Source of the DNA: DYRB01 sp963845265
GTDB lineage: Bacteria > Pseudomonadota > Gammaproteobacteria > Chromatiales > Chromatiaceae
NCBI GenBank assembly: GCA_963845265.1
Contig: CAWJRN010000009.1
Location: forward strand, 369,229-433,228
Direction: 5' to 3'
DNA length: 64,000 nt
Both the position numbers and the translations under genes were made by a program. Under the pieces are notes generated by a model. The model did no database searches. It was not told where the DNA came from and saw only the letters and a program-made list of their open reading frames with translations. Positions 36,840-45,588 of this stretch are shown here, piece after piece (the stretch's first letter is position 1; each line of letters begins with the position of its first letter).

Positions 36840-38318
36840 ATGTACATCGCAATGGTCAGCGCCGAGTGCGCCCCAATCGCCAAGGCCGGTGGTCTGGGCG
36901 ACTTCATCCATGGCCTGGCGCGGGCAGTGTCCCTGCGCGGTCACCGCGTCGAGGTGTTGCTGCCCAAATACGATTGCCTGCGCTTAGACTTGATAGATGA
37001 CCTGCACCAGATTCATGCGGACTTGCCGGTCCCCTTCTATGACGAGATCGTCCCCTGTAGCGTCGAGCAGGGCCGGGTCGATGGGGTGGACTGCCTGTTT
37101 GTCGACCCCCAATCGAGCCATGGCTTCTTCGAGCGCGGCCGCATCTACGGCGAGGCCGATGACGACGCCCGTTTCGCCCTGTTCTGCCGCGCCGTGTTGG
37201 AGTTTCTGTCACGCTCCGGCCGGCGCCCGGACATCCTGCATTGTCACGACTGGCAGACAGGCTTGGTCCCGGTCCTGCTCTACGAGGTCTTTGCCGGGCT
37301 GGGTGAGGGCCTCGGGCTGCCGGACACCCGCGCCGTCTATACCCTGCACAACCTCGGTCACCAGGGTTGGGTGGGGCAGGCGGTGCTGCGTCAGGTCGGC
37401 CTTTCGCCCCGGCGCTTGCTGGCCCCGGATCGGCTCCAGGACGCCGGTAACCCCGACGGGGTCAACCTCATGAAGGGCGGCATCGTTTACTCCAACTTCG
37501 TCACCACCGTCTCCCCTCGCTACGCCTGGGAGGCGCAGAACACCGACCAGGGCATGGGCCTGCAAGGCCTATTACGCCAGTACAATGGCAAGTTCGCCGG
37601 TATCTTGAATGGCATCGACGACGCCGTCTGGAACCCGCACCATGACCCCTTCCTGGTGCAGCCCTATGGTCCGGAGACACTGGCGGACAAGGCCGCCAGC
37701 AAGGCCGCACTGCGCGCACGTTTGGGGCTACAGGAATCCGCCAAGCCGATCCTGAGCGTGGTGAGCCGCCTCGACCGGCAGAAAGGGGTGGACCTGATCC
37801 GCCACGGCATCGACTACGCCCTTGGTCAGGGGTGTCAGGTGGTGCTGCTGGGCAGCGCCCAGGAGCCAGCCGTGGCCGCGACCTTTGCGAAGATGGCCGA
37901 GCGTCTGGCGCCGAACCCCGACGCCCACCTGGAACTGGCCTATGACGAGGAGCTCTCCCACCTGATCTATGCCGGTGCGGACATGATCCTCATCCCCAGC
38001 GTCTACGAGCCCTGTGGTCTGACCCAGCTGATCGCCATGAAGTACGGAGTGGTGCCCATCGTGCGCCGGGTCGGCGGGTTAGCGGATACGGTGTTCGACG
38101 CCAACTATAGCGATCGCCCCTTCGATGAGCGCAACGGCTACACCTTCGACGACCTCACGGTCACCGCCCAGGACCACGCCATGGAGCGGGCCGTCGGGCT
38201 CTGGTACCACTACCCGGAGTACTTCCGGCAGCTCAGGGTCAATGGGATGACCGCGGATCACTCCTGGGGGTCGCCCGCCGGGCGTTACCTCGACATCTAT
38301 CACTACCTGCGGCCTTGA
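36840..38318 (+). CDS. glgA: Glycogen synthase GlgA
   Basis: 492 residues, GT5. The ATG at 36840 gives MYIAMVSAECAPIAKAGGLG, with the ADP-glucose-binding KAGGLG motif at its usual place; the open frame extends 21 codons further upstream without similarity. Later blocks: LHNLGHQGW, VSRLDRQKGVDL, and YEPCGLTQLIAMKYG. It builds alpha-1,4 glucan from ADP-glucose. Its stop overlaps the pabB start by four bases, so pabB is translationally coupled to the glycogen operon. Confidence 0.94.
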   Translation: MYIAMVSAECAPIAKAGGLGDFIHGLARAVSLRGHRVEVLLPKYDCLRLDLIDDLHQIHADLPVPFYDEIVPCSVEQGRVDGVDCLFVDPQSSHGFFERGRIYGEADDDARFALFCRAVLEFLSRSGRRPDILHCHDWQTGLVPVLLYEVFAGLGEGLGLPDTRAVYTLHNLGHQGWVGQAVLRQVGLSPRRLLAPDRLQDAGNPDGVNLMKGGIVYSNFVTTVSPRYAWEAQNTDQGMGLQGLLRQYNGKFAGILNGIDDAVWNPHHDPFLVQPYGPETLADKAASKAALRARLGLQESAKPILSVVSRLDRQKGVDLIRHGIDYALGQGCQVVLLGSAQEPAVAATFAKMAERLAPNPDAHLELAYDEELSHLIYAGADMILIPSVYEPCGLTQLIAMKYGVVPIVRRVGGLADTVFDANYSDRPFDERNGYTFDDLTVTAQDHAMERAVGLWYHYPEYFRQLRVNGMTADHSWGSPAGRYLDIYHYLRP

Positions 38319-40099
38319 CGAGCCCAAGTCCGGGCCGCATCGGGGCCCCAATCGCCGCCTTGGCCACCCAAACCCTCGCCGCCGAACAGCTCCCTTATCG
38401 CCGGGATACCGTCGCCCTGTTCGCCCCCATCGCCCATTGGCCCTGGTCCATGCTGCTGGACAGCGGCCTGTCGGCGGGGGAGGGTGGCACGCTGGGGTCG
38501 GGCCTGCACGGGGCCGGGCGCGGTAGCGGGCGCTACGACATCCTGGTCGCCCAGCCACGTCGGATCCTGGTCACCCGGGGCCCGGTTACCGAGGTGCGTG
38601 GGGGCGGGCGCTCCCTCGTCTCTCGCGACGACCCCTTCACCCTGCTGCGCCAGGCCCTGGGCCCGCGTCTCACCCTGCCGGACGACTGGCCCCAGGGACT
38701 GCCCTTTCCCGGCGGGGCCCTGGGTTATCTGGGCTATGACCTGGCCCGACGCCTGGAGCGCTTGCCCAGCCTCGCCTCGGACACCCTGGGCATGCCCGAT
38801 CTGGCCATGGGTATCTACGATCAGGCGTTGGTGGTGGACCATCAGGAGCAACGCACCTGGCTGGTGGGCCGTCGGGATGGGTCGCCCCGGACCCGGGAAC
38901 TACTCGGGCGTCTCGGTCGCGGCCAACTCCCCTATCGGCCGCGGCCCTTCACCGTGTCCGGGCGTATGGGGGCGAGCATGGACGCGGCCGGCTATGCCGA
39001 GCGTTTCGACCGGGTCCAGGCATGGATCCAGGCGGGCGATTGCTATCAGGTCAACCTGGCACGGCGTTACTCCGTGGTCGCCGCCGGCGACCCCTGGGTG
39101 GCCTATGCGCAACTGCGGACCCTTAGCCCGGCCCCCTTCGCCGCCTATCTGCATGTCCCCGGTGGGCGGGTCCTGTCGTCCTCCCCGGAGCGTTTCCTGC
39201 GTCTGGCCGGAGACGCGGTGGAGACCCGCCCCATCAAGGGTACCCGCCCCCGCGGCGCCGACCCGGCCCAGGACCGGCGCCTGGCCGCCGAGTTGGCCGC
39301 CAGCCCCAAGGACCGCGCCGAGAACCTGATGATCGTGGACCTGCTGCGTAACGACCTGGGGCGCACCTGTGCCCCCGGCAGCATCCAGGTACCGGGCCTG
39401 TTCGAGGTAGAGACCTATCCCGGCGTCCACCACCTGGTCAGCACCGTCACCGGAGGCCTGGCCCCGGACAGGGATGCCCTGGACCTGCTCCGCGGTTGCT
39501 TCCCCGGCGGCTCGATCACAGGTGCGCCGAAGATCCGCGCCATGCAGATCATCGCCGCCCTAGAGGGCGAGGCGCGCGGGGTCTATTGTGGCTCGGCGGC
39601 CTACCTGGGCTTCGACGGCGGGATGGACAGCAACATCCTGATCCGCACCCTGGTCCACGCCAGGGGTGAGCTGCGCTTCTGGGCCGGGGGCGGCATCGTT
39701 GCCGACTCCGACCGTGCGGCGGAGTGGCAGGAGATCGACGTCAAGGCCAGAGCTATGTGCACCCTGGTGGGGACGGTTGGGGGGCGACACGACGGGGTTT
39801 GCGTGACCCCGGCGACCGAGACTGGGGAGAATGCGACGATTGAGCCGACTGTTGGTGGGTTAGCCTGGCGGGAGCGCAGCGGAATCCTGGTCTTACAGGG
39901 GTGGGTCCAACCCAGTGATGTATTGGCAGCCCGAGAGGCTGCCCCCGGATTCCGCTGCGCTACATCCGGGCTACGGGGAGTTCGTCGCGAATACTTGGTC
40001 AATCTGGCCGGGAGGGAGCATGGGCTCGGCCGTGATCTGGTTCGGGCCGCTCTTGGCGCGGTTCTCAGGCTCAGCGCACCCTACGTCTGTTCAGGTTGA
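38315..40099 (+). CDS. pabB: Aminodeoxychorismate synthase component I with abnormal C-terminus
   Basis: 594 residues, against about 460-490 in the family. Chorismate-binding core motifs: RPIKGTRPRGADP (the lysine of PIKGT marks PabB rather than TrpE), FPGGSITGAPKIRAMQI and ARGVYCGSAAYLGFDGG. It makes aminodeoxychorismate for folate. The family part ends near residue 485 (EWQEIDVKARAM). The last 109 residues read through an inverted REP pair (LAWRERSGIL and AAPGFRCATSGLRG are the REP) and overlap the convergent Uma2 gene by nine bases. Start is a TTG at 38315. Confidence 0.9.
   Translation: MTSPSPGRIGAPIAALATQTLAAEQLPYRRDTVALFAPIAHWPWSMLLDSGLSAGEGGTLGSGLHGAGRGSGRYDILVAQPRRILVTRGPVTEVRGGGRSLVSRDDPFTLLRQALGPRLTLPDDWPQGLPFPGGALGYLGYDLARRLERLPSLASDTLGMPDLAMGIYDQALVVDHQEQRTWLVGRRDGSPRTRELLGRLGRGQLPYRPRPFTVSGRMGASMDAAGYAERFDRVQAWIQAGDCYQVNLARRYSVVAAGDPWVAYAQLRTLSPAPFAAYLHVPGGRVLSSSPERFLRLAGDAVETRPIKGTRPRGADPAQDRRLAAELAASPKDRAENLMIVDLLRNDLGRTCAPGSIQVPGLFEVETYPGVHHLVSTVTGGLAPDRDALDLLRGCFPGGSITGAPKIRAMQIIAALEGEARGVYCGSAAYLGFDGGMDSNILIRTLVHARGELRFWAGGGIVADSDRAAEWQEIDVKARAMCTLVGTVGGRHDGVCVTPATETGENATIEPTVGGLAWRERSGILVLQGWVQPSDVLAAREAAPGFRCATSGLRGVRREYLVNLAGREHGLGRDLVRAALGAVLRLSAPYVCSG
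39861..39974. repeat. Inverted REP pair inside the pabB 3' extension
   Basis: A forward copy TAGCCTGGCGGGAGCGCAGC plus GGAATCCTGG at 39861-39890 faces an inverted copy CCGGATTCCGCTGCGCTAC at 39945 onward, about 55 bases apart. Same family and arrangement as the pair at 20330-20437. The pabB frame remains open through both. Confidence 0.75.
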
Positions 40100-40720
40100 C
40101 GGGTTGCCCCGGTCATCGCCAGGCCGCAGGGCCTGCCGATAACCCCGAATGGCGTCATAGGTGGACGGCTGGTCGAGAAACCTCGTCAGCAGCTCCAGGT
40201 CCAGCCCCGGCAGGACCTCGCTGGCGCTGACCGGGACATAGCGCTCGCCGCGCAGGCAGTAGGGCTGGATGCGGCCCTGGCGCCAGTACCAGACCTCGGT
40301 GACGCCGAGCTTGCGGTAGATATCCAGCTTGTCGATCCGACCCGAGGTCCAGACCACCTCGATGGCCAGGTGCGGGCGCACCGCGTCCGGGTCGCCGAAG
40401 ACCCAGCACTCGTCCGGCTCCGCGCCCCTGGAGCGGTCTTTGGACTTGAGGGTCCAGGAGCCATAGGTCGAGAAGGGGATGTCGCGCTCCAGACAGTAGG
40501 TCTCGACCAGGCATCCGAGCGTGGACTTGATCCCCTCATGGGTCTGGGATGGGCTCATGATCTCGACTTCCCCTTCCAGGTAACTGATCCGCGGTGCCGA
40601 ATGGTCGCCGCGCATGGCCAGGAGGCGTTCGTAGTCGTCCCAAGCGACGTCGTGGAGAAAGACGATGTGGTCGTCCAAGGGTCGGTCGTCGCGCTCTTGG
40701 TACTGGGCGTTGGTAGCCAT
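40091..40720 (-). CDS. Uma2 family (DUF820) PD-(D/E)XK protein
   Basis: 209 residues. ISYLEGEVEIMSPSQTHEG, then EPDECWVFGD and HLAIEVVWTSGRIDKLDIY are the conserved restriction-endonuclease-like core (acidic residue, then E-V-V), followed by KLGVTEVWYW and LPGLDLELL. Uma2 proteins are abundant in cyanobacteria and some purple bacteria and are often mobile; role unproven. ATG start at 40720. Convergent with pabB, overlapping its last nine bases. Confidence 0.88.
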   Translation of the reverse strand: MATNAQYQERDDRPLDDHIVFLHDVAWDDYERLLAMRGDHSAPRISYLEGEVEIMSPSQTHEGIKSTLGCLVETYCLERDIPFSTYGSWTLKSKDRSRGAEPDECWVFGDPDAVRPHLAIEVVWTSGRIDKLDIYRKLGVTEVWYWRQGRIQPYCLRGERYVPVSASEVLPGLDLELLTRFLDQPSTYDAIRGYRQALRPGDDRGNPST

Positions 40721-40802
40721 GTTCGGGTCCTGGGGAGGTTGCGCTGTTGGGCGAGTCTAGTGCGAGTCTGGCCGTTCGGGTACCTCGGCGTCGTATGGCG
40801 TG

Positions 40803-41981
40803 TCAATCACCCTTCAACTCCCGATCGACGATGGCCGCCACCACCAGGTCGCCCCAGACATTGACGGCGGTGATCGGGTAGTCGAAGAATCGGTCCACCA
40901 CCAGATAGAGGGCCAGATAGGTCGGGGGCAGGCCGAGCAGGTCGAGCATGAAGGCCATCATGGCGATACCGCCGCCCGGGATGCCCGCGGTCCCGGCGGA
41001 AGAGGCCATGGTGAGCAGGACGATGAACACCGCTTGCCACGGGCTGAGATCCACCCCCGCCAACTGGGACATGAAAATCAGCAGGATAGATTGATACAGG
41101 GCCGACCCGTGCATGTTCAGTGTGGCCCCGAGGGGCAGGGTGAGGCTGGTGACTCGCTCGCTGACCCCGAAACGTTCCAGGGCCTGCTTGGAGACCGGAT
41201 AGGTTGCGGAACTCGATGCGGTGGACAGGGCCGTCAGCAGGGGCTCTCGGCAGGCGGCCACCAGCGGCCAGGGGGAGCGGCCGGTTCGCACCTGATAGAG
41301 CGCCGGCATGACCCCCAGGGCATGCAGGGTGGCGGCCAGGGCCACGGCCCAGACGAAGGCGCGAAGTTGGAAGACCCCCGCCCAGTCCATGGTCGCCAGG
41401 CTCGCGTAGACCAGGGCCGCGATACCGAGGGGGGCCAGGGCCAGCACGCCCTGCAAGAGCTGCATGAGCAGTGCGTCTAGGGCGCGGGCCCCGCCTAGCA
41501 ATGTGGCGCGTTGCTCGGCGACGATGCGGCGTGAGGCGAGGGCGGCGACCACGGCGACGAAGACGATGTGCAGCACATTGCCCTCCGCCAGGGACGCAAA
41601 GAGGTTGCTGGGGATGAAGTTGGCGACCAATCGGTCCAAGCTGAAGCCGGCCCCGCTGCTGGTGACCTGCTCCAGATTGAGCAGCCCCGCCGGCAATCCG
41701 CTGGAGAAGGCCAGGCCGATGAGGGTGCCCAGGGCGGCGGCGACCGCGGAGGTCGCGGCGTAATAGCCCAGGGCGTGCCCGCCGATGCGGCGCAGGTCGT
41801 CGCCACCGGCCAGGGAGGCATAGATGGAGACCAGGATTAGCGGCAGGATCAGCAGCTTGAGCAGGGCGATGAAGGCCTGACCCAGCCAGGCGACGTAGGG
41901 TGCCCCGGCTGGGAGCAAGAGGGCCAGGGCGACGCCGAGCATGAGACCGACGGGGACCGAGTAGAGTTGGCGGAGCGGCAT
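40803..41981 (-). CDS. Dicarboxylate/amino acid:cation symporter (DAACS family)
   Basis: 392 residues with about eight transmembrane helices and two re-entrant loops. The serine-rich re-entrant motif STASSSATYPVSK is followed by the LPLGATLNMHGSALY block and ASSAGTAGIPGGGIAMM, all typical of GltP/DctA/SstT-like carriers. It moves dicarboxylates or acidic amino acids with Na+ or H+. ATG start at 41981. Single gene, divergent from the downstream Xre/RES module. Slightly short at the N-terminus compared with GltP. Confidence 0.92.
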   Translation of the reverse strand: MPLRQLYSVPVGLMLGVALALLLPAGAPYVAWLGQAFIALLKLLILPLILVSIYASLAGGDDLRRIGGHALGYYAATSAVAAALGTLIGLAFSSGLPAGLLNLEQVTSSGAGFSLDRLVANFIPSNLFASLAEGNVLHIVFVAVVAALASRRIVAEQRATLLGGARALDALLMQLLQGVLALAPLGIAALVYASLATMDWAGVFQLRAFVWAVALAATLHALGVMPALYQVRTGRSPWPLVAACREPLLTALSTASSSATYPVSKQALERFGVSERVTSLTLPLGATLNMHGSALYQSILLIFMSQLAGVDLSPWQAVFIVLLTMASSAGTAGIPGGGIAMMAFMLDLLGLPPTYLALYLVVDRFFDYPITAVNVWGDLVVAAIVDRELKGD

Positions 41982-42092
41982 GGGGGATGACCGTTGGGGG
42001 TGAAACCTGGGAATCGCCGAAGCGTGTGCCCGCGTACTTTACCGCGTCGGATGGCCGTCGCGCTGTTCACTGTCGGTGATCCTGGAAAGAGC

Positions 42093-42253
42093 AGTTAAAC
42101 CGCAGATTCCGCAGATAAACGCAGATAAACGCGGATGTTTCAGTGTGTTGCCATCAATATCCGCCCCGCCCGGCGGGCGAGCGGGGTGCCCTGATTAAGG
42201 CGTGGATTCTCATGTGTTTTATCTGCGGACATCTGCGTCATCTGCGGTTTCAA
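42093..42253. repeat. Palindromic element with CCGCAGAT-type ends
   Basis: AAACCGCAGATTCCGCAGAT and AACGCAGATAAACGC at the left are opposed by TTTATCTGCGG, ACATCTGCGTCATC and TGCGGTTTC at the right (to 42253). It occupies most of the 492-bp gene-free gap at 41982-42473. The rest of the gap contains the Xre-type promoter. No ORF. Confidence 0.6.
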
Positions 42254-42367
42254 GGGTGATGGCCCGCACGCGGATCGAGAACGATCTGGGTGCTGCCGGC
42301 GCCACGGTGCGGTTCGTTCCTCCCCGCACCCTACGACGACCGGTGAGGGGATGAGTCGGAAAAAATG

Positions 42368-42396
42368 TTGCAATTGCATCGATAGAGAACTATAAG
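42368..42396 (+). promoter_or_regulatory. Sigma-70-type promoter of the Xre/RES module
   Basis: TTGCAA at 42368-42373, a 17-base spacer and TATAAG at 42391-42396. It lies about 78 bases upstream of the antitoxin start and is one of the clearest housekeeping-type promoters in the window. Confidence 0.6.
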
Positions 42397-42414
42397 GCGC
42401 AGATACATCATATA

Positions 42415-42434
42415 GGCGGTGCCCGACTACCGCC
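42415..42434. promoter_or_regulatory. GGCGGT-N8-ACCGCC inverted repeat in the TA leader
   Basis: Perfect six-base arms (42415-42420 and 42429-42434) just downstream of the predicted transcription start. A dimeric Xre-type antitoxin would be expected to bind such a site to repress its own operon. It could equally fold in the mRNA leader. Confidence 0.45.
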
Positions 42435-42473
42435 TCAGAATCGAAGCAGTTTCAGAGCCTTAGGAGACCTCAG

Positions 42474-42833
42474 GTGCAAGGCCTCGCCATCGCCAGACCA
42501 AACGAGCAGGCGGTCCTCAAGAAGGCCTATCTAAATGCCGGGAAGTCCCTGGGCCTGTCCCAGGCCGACCTGGGCGAGGTCATCGGTCGGGACCGCAGCA
42601 CCTTTGCCCGGGGTGGAATCGATCCCGGCGCCAAGGCCGGCGAGTTGGCCTTGCTGTTGATTCGCTGCTACCGCGGTCTTTATGTCCTGACCGGCGGACG
42701 GCCAGAGGACATGCGCCATTGGATGCACACCCCCAACAGGGATACTGGCGGCGTCCCCGCGCAGCAGGTCCGTTCGGTGCAGGGCCTGGCCCGGGTGGTG
42801 GAGTATCTTGATGCCATGCGTGGCAAGGTCTAG
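42474..42833 (+). CDS. Xre/MbcA/ParS-type antitoxin (DUF2384)
   Basis: 119 residues. An N-terminal helix-turn-helix-like stretch (LGLSQADLGEVIGRDRSTFA) is followed by the DUF2384 toxin-binding part (LLLIRCYRGLYVLTGGRPEDMRHWMHTPN and GGVPAQQVRSVQGLARVVEYL). It neutralises the RES toxin encoded next and probably represses the operon. GTG start at 42474 behind GGAGACC. The order antitoxin then toxin is usual for Xre-RES modules. Confidence 0.9.
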   Translation: MQGLAIARPNEQAVLKKAYLNAGKSLGLSQADLGEVIGRDRSTFARGGIDPGAKAGELALLLIRCYRGLYVLTGGRPEDMRHWMHTPNRDTGGVPAQQVRSVQGLARVVEYLDAMRGKV

Positions 42834-42849
42834 CGAGGCTTAGCCTCAG
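42831..42849 (+). repeat. Hairpin fused to the stop codon, copy 2
   Basis: TAG followed by CGAGGCTTAGCCTCAG, the same stop-plus-hairpin as at 29938 apart from one base. It separates the antitoxin stop and the toxin GTG at 42861, so it could lower toxin translation. Confidence 0.6.
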
Positions 42850-42860
42850 ACCCGCGAGCC

Positions 42861-43616
42861 GTGCCCGACCTCTGGCCCCTCTGTCGCGAGACCTTGCGTA
42901 TCGCCCCCCTGGGCGGGGAGCTGTTGCGCCTGGCGGAGAGCCAGGAGCAGGTCGCCACCAGTACCCTGGTGGATGATCTGGCGGAACAGGCCCTCCTGGA
43001 GGATCTGCTCGATGCCACCAAGCCTGCGGTTCCTCCGCAGGCCGCTGGCCTGCACTACCTGCTTTCCACACCCTTCCGCTATCCGCCCTTGCGCCATGGC
43101 TCCCGATTCGGCGGGCGCTTCGACCCCAGCCTCTTCTACGGCGCCCGGGGCCTGGAGACGGTGCTCGCGGAGGCCGCCTACTATCGCTTTGTCTTTTGGA
43201 CCGGTATGACCACGCCCCCGGCATCCAGACGCCTGGTCACCCAACATGCCCTGCTGCGGGCCCGATATCGCGGCCAACGTGGGGTAAATCTGAGCGAGCC
43301 ACCCTGTGCCGGCTATGCCGAGGTACTGACCCACCCGAGCGACTACGGCCCCACCCAAGCCCTGGGGCGGGCCCTGCGCGAGGCCGGGGTGGACGCTTTC
43401 GAGTTCAGCTCTGCAAGAGACCCAGGGCAGGGGCTCAAGGTAGCCCTGTTCGCGCCCTCGGCCCTGGTCAGTCGCCGTCCCCTGGGGCTGCAACCCTGGC
43501 TGTGCGAGACCAGGGCCGACCAGGTCAGCTTCTCCGGGGATGGTGGGCGTATTCTGTTCGGCTTCTCTATTGTGCAATTCCTGCTGGATGGGGAACTGCC
43601 CAGGCCAGCAGACTGA
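42861..43616 (+). CDS. RES family NAD+-degrading toxin
   Basis: 251 residues. The RES-domain landmarks are present: PFRYPPLRHGSRFGGRFDPS near residue 72-91 (the R and Y/G-S-R-F-G region), LFYGARGLETVLAEAAYYR (Tyr and Glu), and the downstream DAFEFSSARDPGQGL serine. RES toxins deplete NAD+. It follows its antitoxin by 27 bases, across a hairpin. GTG start. The frame and length are intact, so this module is probably functional, unlike several in the 52-62 kb island. Confidence 0.9.
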   Translation: MPDLWPLCRETLRIAPLGGELLRLAESQEQVATSTLVDDLAEQALLEDLLDATKPAVPPQAAGLHYLLSTPFRYPPLRHGSRFGGRFDPSLFYGARGLETVLAEAAYYRFVFWTGMTTPPASRRLVTQHALLRARYRGQRGVNLSEPPCAGYAEVLTHPSDYGPTQALGRALREAGVDAFEFSSARDPGQGLKVALFAPSALVSRRPLGLQPWLCETRADQVSFSGDGGRILFGFSIVQFLLDGELPRPAD

Positions 43617-43717
43617 TCAAGCAGGCCCGAGCAGCGCTCGCCGCCGAAGGCGTGACCCATTGCCGGTTCTTCGGTTGAGCTACCGGCGTTCATTGACGGA
43701 CAGCTTCAACAGCCAAT

Positions 43718-44866
43718 ATGCCCCATCTCATCAACGCAGCCCCGGCGGTTCTGGGTGTGTCACTGCTCCTGCCCATGGTCGCGGTTCAGGTCGCTGCCGA
43801 GACCAGTCCCCGTGTCCAGGTCCCCGTAACCGATCCGCGGGCTTCGCCGATCACAACGCCTGAGGTCGTTACGCCATTATCCATAGAGGTGAAGCAAACG
43901 GAGCCCGGGCAGGCCGACAACGGCTCCGCCGCTATCCTCGACGCCTGTTGGACGCCGCAACAGCTCGCCGGAGACACAAAGGACAGGCAGATCCAGCGTC
44001 ACCTCAAGCCTGACCGTACACCGCCTCCGGACTGGGCCATTCGCGCTGCCGAGCAGTCCCTGCCGCCCCTTGCCCAAGGCCTGGCCGGGTCCATCCGCGG
44101 TGTCGAGACCGCCGACCCCAAGGCACGCCTGGTGGCCCTGACCTTCGACCTCTGCGAGCAGGCCAACGAGCGCGCCGGCTACGACGCCGGGGTGGTTAAT
44201 GCCTTGCGTGCGGCCGGGGTCAAGGCCACCTTCTTCGCCGGGGGCAAGTGGATGCGTACCCACCCCGAGCAGGCCATGCAGCTCATGGCCGATCCGTTAT
44301 TCGAAGTCGGCAACCACGCCTGGACCCATGGCAACCTACGCCTGCTGGAGGGGGAGTCGGTCCGGGAGCAGATGCTCTGGCCCCAGGCCGAATATCAGGT
44401 GTTGCGCCAGGCGCTGAGCGAGCGCCCGTGCGCTGTCGGTGCGGGGCTGTCCGCCCTGGGTCGTATCCCCGCCTGGCCGACGCTGTTTCGCTTCCCCTAC
44501 GGGGTCTGCAACCAGGCGTCGTTGGACGCTGCCGCCGGGTTCGGCCTGGCTGCCATTCAGTGGAACCTGGTCACCGGGGACCCGGACCAGGGGCGTAGCG
44601 CCAAGGCCATCGCGGACGCGGTGCGCCAGGGGGTCAAGCCCGGACGTGGCACCATCGTCGTCGCCCATGCCAACGGCCGCGGTTGGCACACCGCCGAGGC
44701 CCTTGGGCTGCTGATCCCTCAGTTAAGGGCCGATGGGTATGCATTCGTCACCGTCAGCGAGTTGCTCGTCGCCGGTCGGCCGGTGGCGGCCCAGAGCTGC
44801 TACGAGGTGCGCCCCGGCGACAATGCGCGATATGACACCCTATTCGGCAAGGGGACGGGGCAGTGA
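43718..44866 (+). CDS. Polysaccharide deacetylase family protein
   Basis: 382 residues with a signal peptide (to about AAE at 28), a low-complexity linker and a NodB domain (about 135-350): LVALTFDLCEQ holds the catalytic Asp region, NHAWTHGN the metal histidines, and FRFPYGVCNQ a later block. It probably removes N-acetyl groups from envelope or extracellular polysaccharide. The ATG at 43718 is used; its stop overlaps the following GNAT start. Confidence 0.85.
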   Translation: MPHLINAAPAVLGVSLLLPMVAVQVAAETSPRVQVPVTDPRASPITTPEVVTPLSIEVKQTEPGQADNGSAAILDACWTPQQLAGDTKDRQIQRHLKPDRTPPPDWAIRAAEQSLPPLAQGLAGSIRGVETADPKARLVALTFDLCEQANERAGYDAGVVNALRAAGVKATFFAGGKWMRTHPEQAMQLMADPLFEVGNHAWTHGNLRLLEGESVREQMLWPQAEYQVLRQALSERPCAVGAGLSALGRIPAWPTLFRFPYGVCNQASLDAAAGFGLAAIQWNLVTGDPDQGRSAKAIADAVRQGVKPGRGTIVVAHANGRGWHTAEALGLLIPQLRADGYAFVTVSELLVAGRPVAAQSCYEVRPGDNARYDTLFGKGTGQ

Positions 44867-45333
44867 CGGGGTTGCCCCTGGAATTTGTCGTCCTGCCGGT
44901 ACTGCCAAGTGACCAGGCCGAGCCCATCGCCCGCACCCTGGCGACCCTGGACCCCTGGCGGACCCTGGGCTATGGCTCCGAGGTCTTGACCCGCAGCCTG
45001 ACCAGCGTCCACCCGGACCTGACCCGCTACCTGGCCTGCCGAGGTGGTCGGACTTTGGGTCTGGCCGTGGTCCGGCACCCCTGGCTGCGGGGGGCTTACA
45101 TCGAGCTGTTCGCCGTCCTTCCCGAGGCACAAGGGCAGGGCGTTGGCGGCGCCCTGTTGGACCGCTTGGAAGGTGCCTGGCGCGGGCGCGCCGCCAATCT
45201 CTGGCTGCTGGTCTCGGGGTTCAACGTCGCGGCGCGGGGCTTTTATCTGCGCCATGGATTTCGAGAGATTGGCGTCATCCCTGGCCTGATCATTCCAGCT
45301 CAGGATGAGGTCTTGTTGCGTAAGGTATTGTAG
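44863..45333 (+). CDS. GNAT family N-acetyltransferase
   Basis: 156 residues. Acetyl-CoA-binding motif ELFAVLPEAQGQGVGGALLDRL at about 81-102 and the late LLVSGFNVAARGFYLRHGF block are typical. Substrate unknown. GTG start at 44863 overlapping the deacetylase stop by four bases, so the two are co-translated. Confidence 0.88.
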   Translation: MTGLPLEFVVLPVLPSDQAEPIARTLATLDPWRTLGYGSEVLTRSLTSVHPDLTRYLACRGGRTLGLAVVRHPWLRGAYIELFAVLPEAQGQGVGGALLDRLEGAWRGRAANLWLLVSGFNVAARGFYLRHGFREIGVIPGLIIPAQDEVLLRKVL

Positions 45334-45479
45334 GGCCGAGCGCACTGAGATGACGGATCCCACGTCGGCCCGAGGATGGACTTGCCTGCACTTGGCGGGG
45401 CGGCGTCCCTACCCAGCGCTAAGCACGGTTATAGATGCCTTGCTCCAGGTCAAATTGCTTCGATAAAGACGCGACAAGC

Positions 45480-45500
45480 GTGTGACTATTGCGTGACAAT
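45480..45500. promoter_or_regulatory. Pho-box-like direct repeat upstream of the phosphate cluster
   Basis: TGTGACTATTGCGTGAC contains two GTGAC units 11 bases apart; on the reverse strand they read TTGTCACGCAATAGTCACA, similar to the two TGTCA-type half-sites of PhoB boxes. It lies about 90 bases before the DUF47 gene and 15 bases upstream of a possible -10 (TACCCTAAT, 45515-45523). The match is by eye and degenerate. Confidence 0.45.
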
Positions 45501-45588
45501 GGCTCGCCCGGGACTACCCTAATTGTCAACCCGGCATACGGCCTTGCAGTCGCGGCCACCCAGGCAACCCTTCAGGAGGATCCGCACA

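Noticed and set aside
43196..43678. 160-codon ORF overlapping the RES toxin in another frame
   Set aside because: Shadow of the RES gene; no motif and no ribosome-binding site.
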